From Ohtaekwangia sp036786105 (GTDB lineage Bacteria > Bacteroidota > Bacteroidia > Cytophagales > Cyclobacteriaceae): a stretch of 64,000 nt of DNA. The translations under genes and the position numbers were made by a program. The notes under the pieces are model-generated. The model was not told the origin of the DNA. It was given only the letters and a program-made list of their open reading frames with translations, and did not search any database. The DNA is taken from contig NZ_DAIQRQ010000016.1 in the NCBI RefSeq assembly GCF_036786105.1, positions 1-64,000 of the forward strand, in the 5' to 3' direction. This document shows, one piece after another, positions 59,010-64,000 of this stretch. The number at the start of each line of letters is the position of its first letter. The stretch's first letter is position 1.

Positions 59010-60124
59010 TGGCACGGCAGGTCTGGTCAATCGCTGATAGTATCGTTTCTCCGCTGGGTAACACCAGCGAAGAAAATTACCGCCAGGTACGTGCCGGTAA
59101 TTCCGGAATACGATTAGTAAACGATGCGCGCTGGAGCGACAAGCCCTTCATGACAGCTGCGATTGAATCCATTCAGGCGACCGATAATGCCACGCGCTTC
59201 GAACAGATTGCGCTGAAGGCTCTTGAAAATGCACTAACCGGTATAGCACTGCCAGCCGACAAAACGATCTTTATACTTTCTACTACCAAAGGCAATATTG
59301 AATTACTGGATGCAGAGCAGGACAATCATCCGCGTATACACCTGCACGCAGTAGCGCAGCATCTCGGCGACATCATTGGCCTAAAACGAAATATAGTCGT
59401 TTCCAACGCCTGTATATCCGGAGTGCTCGCGCTGATTATCGCGAAGCGTTTTCTGGAAGCAGGGCAGTACGATCATGCTGTTGTGCTGGGCGCTGACGTG
59501 CTGAGTAAATTTGTAGTGTCAGGGTTTCAAAGTTTGCAGGCCATGAGCCCTGCATTGTGCAAGCCTTTTGATGCCAATCGGACTGGCATTAACCTGGGAG
59601 AAGCAGCAGGCGTTATGGTTTTGTCTGCAGCGCCACAGGCAATTGGTATAGATGCTACCGTACGACTTCTGGGAGGCGCTGTGAGCAATGATGCCAACCA
59701 TATATCCGGTCCATCACGCACCGGCGAAGAGTTGGCGTTAGCGGTGAACCAGGCACTTTATACTTCAGGACTTTCCATCAATGATATTGATTTTATTTCA
59801 GCTCACGGAACAGCTACACTATACAACGACGAGATGGAGGCAAAGGCTTTTGATGCCGCAGGTCTCAATACGGTTCCGCTCAACAGTCTGAAAGGATATT
59901 ATGGCCATACACTGGGTGCAGCGGGTGTTATTGAAACCATCATCTCTATGCGCAGTCTTCTGCAGAACGAATTGATACCCACGAAGGGATTTGATACTTT
60001 TGGCGTTCCAAAAGAGATTAATGTATATAAGGAACTCCAACCCAAACCTTTAAACCGAATTTTAAAAACCGCATCCGGTTTTGGTGGATGCAATGCCGCA
60101 CTGGTTGTGGAGAAAGTTAACTAA
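59009..60124 (+). CDS. Beta-ketoacyl-ACP synthase 2 of the cluster
   Basis: A 371-residue FabF-type ketosynthase. The nucleophile Cys is in VVSNACISGVLAL and the His residues in SAHGTATLYND and KGYYGHTLGAAG. The C terminus has SGFGGCNAALVV. Its sequence is clearly different from ketosynthase 1, implying separate roles such as priming with the aryl starter against chain extension. It starts at the ATG that overlaps the thioesterase stop; GTG 58997 is less likely. The O-methyltransferase follows after 8 bases. Confidence 0.91.
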   Translation: MARQVWSIADSIVSPLGNTSEENYRQVRAGNSGIRLVNDARWSDKPFMTAAIESIQATDNATRFEQIALKALENALTGIALPADKTIFILSTTKGNIELLDAEQDNHPRIHLHAVAQHLGDIIGLKRNIVVSNACISGVLALIIAKRFLEAGQYDHAVVLGADVLSKFVVSGFQSLQAMSPALCKPFDANRTGINLGEAAGVMVLSAAPQAIGIDATVRLLGGAVSNDANHISGPSRTGEELALAVNQALYTSGLSINDIDFISAHGTATLYNDEMEAKAFDAAGLNTVPLNSLKGYYGHTLGAAGVIETIISMRSLLQNELIPTKGFDTFGVPKEINVYKELQPKPLNRILKTASGFGGCNAALVVEKVN

Positions 60125-60132
60125 CAATCGCC

Positions 60133-61197
60133 ATGAATTTTTTCGAAACAGACAAACTCACCGCATTACAATCAATTGAAAAAGCACAGTGGATTGCCTT
60201 TGCACCCGCGGTGTTTCAAACCACGCGCGTGCTGCGCGAAACCGGTATATTAAAAACGATACAGGCACATCCGGATGGATTAACGCAGGCACAGGTTGTT
60301 GAGAAAACAAAAGTTTCCAAATATGGCGTGCGGGTGTTGATGGAAGCGGCATTAGGTATAGGTCTGCTCACTTGCAAAGATGATGTTTACAAAGTAACCA
60401 AAACAGCAACGTTTATTCTCAACGACAAACTCACACAGGTGAACTTCGATTTCATGCACGATGTGTGCTACAATGGATTGTTTACACTGGATAAGAGTAT
60501 AGATAAAGGAACACCGGAAGGATTGAAAGTATTTGGCGATTGGCCAACGCTATACCGCGCACTGGCGCACTTCCCGCCAAAAGTGAGAGAGAGCTGGCTG
60601 GCATTCGATCATTACTATTCCGATGCGTCTTTTGCAGATGTATTACCAATCGTTTTCAACAGTAAGCCAAAATCATTGCTGGATATAGGCGGCAATACCG
60701 GTAAGTGGGCTCTCGAATGTTTTCAATACGATAAAGATGTTACCGTTACCATCTTCGATTTACCCGGTCAGGTAAACATGGCCAGCAAGAATATAACCGA
60801 GAGAGGATTTGGCGATCGCATTCGCTTCCACGAAAGTGATATACTCGATGAGAGCCTTCCCTTCCCGAAAGGTTTTGATGCCATCTGGATGAGCCAGTTT
60901 CTCGATTGCTTTTCCGATGACCAGATCATTTCCATTCTGAAGCGTTGCCGTCAGGCGTTGAATCCCGATGGAAGTGTATATATACTGGAGCCGTTCTGGG
61001 ATTGCCAGCGATTTGAAGTGGGAGCGTTCGCCTTGCAGCAAACCTCTATATACTTTACCGCCATGGCCAACGGAAACAGCCAGATGTATCATTCAGATAT
61101 TTTTAAAGGCTTTATCAGAGAAGCAGGATTTGCAGTAGCAGATCAAAAAGATATGCTGGGGGTTGGCAATACCTTACTGGTTTGCAAGCCCGCTTAA
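60133..61197 (+). CDS. Plant-COMT-like SAM O-methyltransferase
   Basis: An N-terminal winged-helix dimerisation domain (about 1-110) is joined to a class I methyltransferase domain. SAM-binding motif I is SLLDIGGNTGKWAL (about 175-190), with VTIFDLPGQV following and MSQFLDCFSDDQIISIL in the catalytic region. This is the layout of small-molecule O-methyltransferases of the caffeate/hydroxyneurosporene type. Flexirubin-type pigments are known in O-methylated and non-methylated forms, so ring or hydroxyl methylation in this cluster is likely. It is followed by a flavin enzyme gene 52 bases later. Confidence 0.9.
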   Translation: MNFFETDKLTALQSIEKAQWIAFAPAVFQTTRVLRETGILKTIQAHPDGLTQAQVVEKTKVSKYGVRVLMEAALGIGLLTCKDDVYKVTKTATFILNDKLTQVNFDFMHDVCYNGLFTLDKSIDKGTPEGLKVFGDWPTLYRALAHFPPKVRESWLAFDHYYSDASFADVLPIVFNSKPKSLLDIGGNTGKWALECFQYDKDVTVTIFDLPGQVNMASKNITERGFGDRIRFHESDILDESLPFPKGFDAIWMSQFLDCFSDDQIISILKRCRQALNPDGSVYILEPFWDCQRFEVGAFALQQTSIYFTAMANGNSQMYHSDIFKGFIREAGFAVADQKDMLGVGNTLLVCKPA

Positions 61198-61249
61198 CGC
61201 TATATATGGTTTTAGAGACCCCAATCCTACAATAAAGACTATCTGGGCA

Positions 61250-62497
61250 ATGAAAGAAAAAATTGATGTTTTGGTGATCGGGGCCGGGCCTGCCGGAAGT
61301 ATAGCAGCGGCCATGGTACACAAAGCCGGATTTAAAGTACGTGTGGTTGAGCGTGAAAAATTTCCACGCTTTGTGATTGGTGAAAGCTTGTTGCCGCGTT
61401 GTATGGAAGTGTTGGATGATGCCGAATTGCTGGATGCCATCAAGGCTATGAACTTTCAAAAGAAATTCGGAGCTAAATTTTTGAAGGACGAAAAAGTATC
61501 TGACTTCAACTTCAGCGATCAATTTTCGAAAGGATGGAACTGGACATGGCAGGTAAAACGTGCCGACTTCGATCTGGCATTGGCTACAGAAGTACAACGC
61601 AAAGGCGTACAGGTAGATTTCGAAACCACCGTTACCGCTATTCAGTTTTTTGACGATGAAAGCTCTATAACAACTGTACAGCGCCTGGATGGATCAACCG
61701 AAGAGATTGCAGCACGATTTATTATCGATGCGAGCGGTTACGGTCGTGTCATCCCGCGCTTGTTCAACCTAGATAAACCTTCAAACCTCGACCCGCGCAA
61801 AGCAGTATTTGCACACGTACAGGATACACACCGCGATAACTTTGATGAACCGAATCGCATTATCGCGATCATGTATGCGCCCGGTTTCTGGACGTGGATC
61901 ATTCCATTTTCCGATGGCGTAACGTCACTCGGCTTTGTAGGAAGCTTTGATTATTTCAATGCTATACCAGGCGATCTTTCTGCGCAGTATAAAGCGTGCA
62001 TTGAAGGACATCCTTACCTGAAGAAGCGTTTTGGCGATGTGAAGTGGGCGTGGGAGGAACCGCGAAAGCTCGAAGCCTGGTCAGCCACAACCGATAAATT
62101 CTACGGAAAAGGATTTGTGCTTACCGGTAACGTAACGGAGTTTCTTGATCCCATTTTCTCTTCCGGAGTAATGTTTGCAACCGTATCAAGTCACATGGCC
62201 AGCAAGCAGGTTATACGCAAATTGAAAGGAGAATCTGTAGATTGGGATAACGACTATACAAAAGTAATACAGCAGGGTGTAGATGTATTCCGCACCTATG
62301 TAATGGCATGGTATGATGGAACACTGGAAAAAGTATTCTTCATCAAGAATCCTGATCCGGTTATCAAGAGCCAAGTGTGCTCAGTACTGGCAGGGTATGT
62401 ATGGGATCAGACAAACCCATACGTACGCGACCACGATGTAGCCCTGAAGCGCCTTGTAAAATTGATTGATGTAAACGAGCGTATAGCACAAGGCTAA
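61250..62497 (+). CDS. FAD-dependent halogenase-like oxidoreductase
   Basis: A 415-residue flavoprotein of the tryptophan/phenol halogenase and geranylgeranyl-reductase-like superfamily. The FAD motif is GAGPAGS near residue 11, and the segment FVIGESLLPRC follows, as in halogenase-type enzymes. The halogenase signature WxWxIP is present as WTWIIP (residues 214-219). ATG 61250 avoids overlapping the methyltransferase gene. Chlorinated flexirubins are known, so ring halogenation is possible; a hydroxylase or dehydrogenase role cannot be excluded. The region after the signature (GNVTEFLDPIFSSGV) also fits the family. Confidence 0.86.
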   Translation: MKEKIDVLVIGAGPAGSIAAAMVHKAGFKVRVVEREKFPRFVIGESLLPRCMEVLDDAELLDAIKAMNFQKKFGAKFLKDEKVSDFNFSDQFSKGWNWTWQVKRADFDLALATEVQRKGVQVDFETTVTAIQFFDDESSITTVQRLDGSTEEIAARFIIDASGYGRVIPRLFNLDKPSNLDPRKAVFAHVQDTHRDNFDEPNRIIAIMYAPGFWTWIIPFSDGVTSLGFVGSFDYFNAIPGDLSAQYKACIEGHPYLKKRFGDVKWAWEEPRKLEAWSATTDKFYGKGFVLTGNVTEFLDPIFSSGVMFATVSSHMASKQVIRKLKGESVDWDNDYTKVIQQGVDVFRTYVMAWYDGTLEKVFFIKNPDPVIKSQVCSVLAGYVWDQTNPYVRDHDVALKRLVKLIDVNERIAQG

Positions 62498-62502
62498 CAG
62501 AT

Positions 62503-63102
62503 ATGTATATTTCGGCAACCAGCATAATTCGTCATCAGACTGTTTATCATCAGGGAAAAAATGTATGGGAGAATAAATCGCTTCCATTCGATGATTTCCT
62601 TTCGGCACTGTATGATACGCTGGCACCGGAGTATCCGAAGTTTTATAAAATGGACCGGCTTGCCAAGCTGGGCTTTCTGGCCACCGAAGTGTTGTTGAAA
62701 GAGCAATCGATCAAACAATACGCTCCGGACGCGGTTTCACTTGTATTGTCAAATGCCCAGGCAAGTCTCGATACAGATGTGCGCTACCATGAGGCAGCCA
62801 AAACATCTTCGAGCCCTGCGTTGTTTGTATATACACTCCCGAACATCGTATCGGGTGAAATATGCATCCGGCATAAGATCAAGGGCGAGAATACATTCTT
62901 TGTATCACCGTCATTCGATGCCGGGTTGATCGCATCCTATACCGAACAGGTGATGGCCCAACCCGCTGTGCAGGCTTGTATAGCTGGGTGGGTGGATGTG
63001 ATGGACAGCCGCCACGATGTTTTCTTATATTTGGCAGAGAAAGAACCGCGGGGTCTGAAGCTGCCACACACAGCACATGAATTAGTAAAATTATACCAGT
63101 AA
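62503..63102 (+). CDS. Half-size ketosynthase-like protein without active-site Cys
   Basis: This is 199 aa, about half a ketosynthase, resembling the N-terminal thiolase half: SPALFVYTLPNIVSGEICIRHKI is the segment that leads to the nucleophile in KS enzymes. Where the Cys would stand, in VSPSFDAG, position 138 is Phe. No His of the second half can be present. It corresponds in size and features to the chain-length-factor-like partner (ApeC role) that pairs with a catalytic ketosynthase. It starts five bases after the halogenase-like gene and ends just before ACP 2. Confidence 0.78.
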   Translation: MYISATSIIRHQTVYHQGKNVWENKSLPFDDFLSALYDTLAPEYPKFYKMDRLAKLGFLATEVLLKEQSIKQYAPDAVSLVLSNAQASLDTDVRYHEAAKTSSSPALFVYTLPNIVSGEICIRHKIKGENTFFVSPSFDAGLIASYTEQVMAQPAVQACIAGWVDVMDSRHDVFLYLAEKEPRGLKLPHTAHELVKLYQ

Positions 63103-63107
63103 GCAAT

Positions 63108-63365
63108 ATGGAACAGTTGATGGCCGATCTGAAAAAACAGATCATTGAAGCGTTGAACCTGAAGCACCTGAAGCCGGAAAATATAGGCGATGATCAGCCT
63201 CTGTTCGGTGATGGCTTGGGCCTTGATTCGATCGATGCACTGGAGCTCATTGTGCTCCTGCAGCAGAGCTATAAAGTAAAGATCGATAATCCGCAAGACG
63301 GGCCTACGATTTTCCGCTCTGTGAAATCTATAGCAGAGTATATACGTGCTCATCAAACCGCCTGA
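63108..63365 (+). CDS. Acyl carrier protein 2
   Basis: An 85-residue carrier protein with the phosphopantetheine Ser in GLGLDSIDALELI, helix IV ending KSIAEYIRAH. It differs from ACP 1 across its length. Two distinct carriers are normal in aryl-polyene clusters. It follows the half-size ketosynthase by five bases and precedes ketosynthase 3 with at most five bases between. Confidence 0.93.
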   Translation: MEQLMADLKKQIIEALNLKHLKPENIGDDQPLFGDGLGLDSIDALELIVLLQQSYKVKIDNPQDGPTIFRSVKSIAEYIRAHQTA

Positions 63366-63370
63366 TTGTT

Positions 63371-64000
63371 TTGAAAGGCACGGTTCATGTTGCAGGTATA
63401 GGCGTAATAGCAGCCATTGGTAACACGGTGGAGGAATGCATGCGCTCTTTCCGGCAGCATATTTCAGGTATAGGGCCTATAACATTATTCGATTCCATCC
63501 ATCGCGGTGTATTGCCGGTAGGTGAAGTAAAACTCTCCAACGAGGCACTCGCAGCAAGACTTGATAAGCCCGTGTATACATCACGCACAGCATTGCTGGG
63601 TATACAAGCCGCACGTGAAGCTGTGGCAAATGCCGGTATAGATCTGAAAAAATGGCGCACCGGCCTTATCTCGGCTACAACGGTAGGAGGGATGGATCGC
63701 ACCGAAAGTTTCTTTCCCGAGTTCCTTCAGGATAACAGCAAAGGAAGATTACACGATGTAGTGAACCACGCCTGTGGACGATCTACTGAACTGATCGCAG
63801 ACGATCTGGGTATATATAGCTTTATCTCCACAATCAACACAGCATGCTCATCTTCGGTCAATGCTATTGCCTATGGCACACGCCTCATCAACCACGGCAT
63901 GCTGGATATAGTGGTGGCCGGTGGTTCGGATGCTCTTTCCAAATTTACTCTCAACGGCTTTAACAGCCTGATGATTCTTGACAAAGAACCTTGCCGCCCG
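63371..64000 (+). CDS. Beta-ketoacyl-ACP synthase 3, truncated by the window end
   Basis: The open frame runs to the last base, giving 210 codons of the N-terminal half of a FabF-like ketosynthase. Family landmarks are VAGIGVIAAIGNT, SATTVGGMDRTESFF and the nucleophile Cys in NTACSSSVNAIAYG. The start is uncertain: TTG 63371 is most likely, with no ATG before the first strand. The His residues lie beyond the window. Unlike its half-size neighbour it has the Cys. It is probably the catalytic partner of that protein. Confidence 0.85.
   Translation, partial: MKGTVHVAGIGVIAAIGNTVEECMRSFRQHISGIGPITLFDSIHRGVLPVGEVKLSNEALAARLDKPVYTSRTALLGIQAAREAVANAGIDLKKWRTGLISATTVGGMDRTESFFPEFLQDNSKGRLHDVVNHACGRSTELIADDLGIYSFISTINTACSSSVNAIAYGTRLINHGMLDIVVAGGSDALSKFTLNGFNSLMILDKEPCRP

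Overview
The window comes from a member of the Bacteroidota, most likely a Cytophagales-type gliding or soil/aquatic lineage. Evidence for this is a type IX secretion (T9SS) sorting domain with SprB-type repeats, a TonB-dependent receptor with an N-terminal carboxypeptidase-regulatory-like domain, LytS/LytTR and NtrC-type regulators of the Bacteroidota kind, TAnnTTTG-like promoter elements, and a flexirubin/aryl-polyene pigment cluster whose ammonia lyase resembles the flavobacterial tyrosine ammonia lyase. A run of 100 N at 52353-52452 shows this is a draft scaffold.

Layout. 1-11.7 kb: the end of a HEAT-like gene, then a three-gene operon of very large exported proteins (a 1547-aa beta-rich protein, a multi-Fn3 protein and a ten-repeat SprB protein with a T9SS C-terminal domain). 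11.8-15.2 kb: a GH29 fucosidase and a LytS/LytTR two-component pair. 15.3-24.3 kb: an orphan CHASE3-GAF protein (minus strand), an OmpR-type regulator, and a CzcCBA-type tripartite metal efflux pump. 24.6-37 kb: a glycan-degradation region with a GH29 fucosidase, a BNR sialidase-like lipoprotein, GH92 alpha-mannosidase, a TonB receptor without SusD, an ECF sigma factor without an anti-sigma, and a GH2 beta-mannosidase-like enzyme. Together they would suit complex N-glycan breakdown. 37-45.3 kb, mostly minus strand: a TPR histidine kinase, an NtrC-type regulator, a propeller-like protein, LpxH, FtsH and RsfS. 45.3-47.3 kb: BirA and a THUMP RNA methyltransferase.

47.4-52.3 kb is the most interesting accessory region. 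It holds an ABC ATPase, an FtsX-like permease with a His-rich extracytoplasmic loop, two DUF3299-like CxxC proteins, an alpha/beta hydrolase and a COG0523 (CobW/ZigA-type) GTPase interrupted by a one-base frameshift. The last two-gene unit has two TGCAA-N5-TTGCA palindromes laid exactly over a Bacteroidota -33/-7 promoter, so I read the locus as a zinc-starvation (Zur-like) regulon similar to proteobacterial Zrm/Zrg loci.

52.5-64 kb, all plus strand and cut by the window end: the flexirubin-type cluster. It contains tyrosine ammonia lyase, ketoreductase, three ketosynthases plus a half-size active-site-less ketosynthase, two ACPs, acyltransferase, dehydratase-like hotdog protein, thioesterase, O-methyltransferase, and a WxWxIP flavin-dependent halogenase-like enzyme. 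TAL would make a 4-coumaroyl starter, KS/KR/DH enzymes extend it to an aryl polyene on an ACP, and the methyltransferase and halogenase-like enzyme would decorate the ring.

Rho-independent-type hairpins mark most unit boundaries. A small unannotated ORF with its own terminator lies on the minus strand near 32.9-33.0 kb. No rRNA, tRNA, insertion sequence or CRISPR array was recognised.
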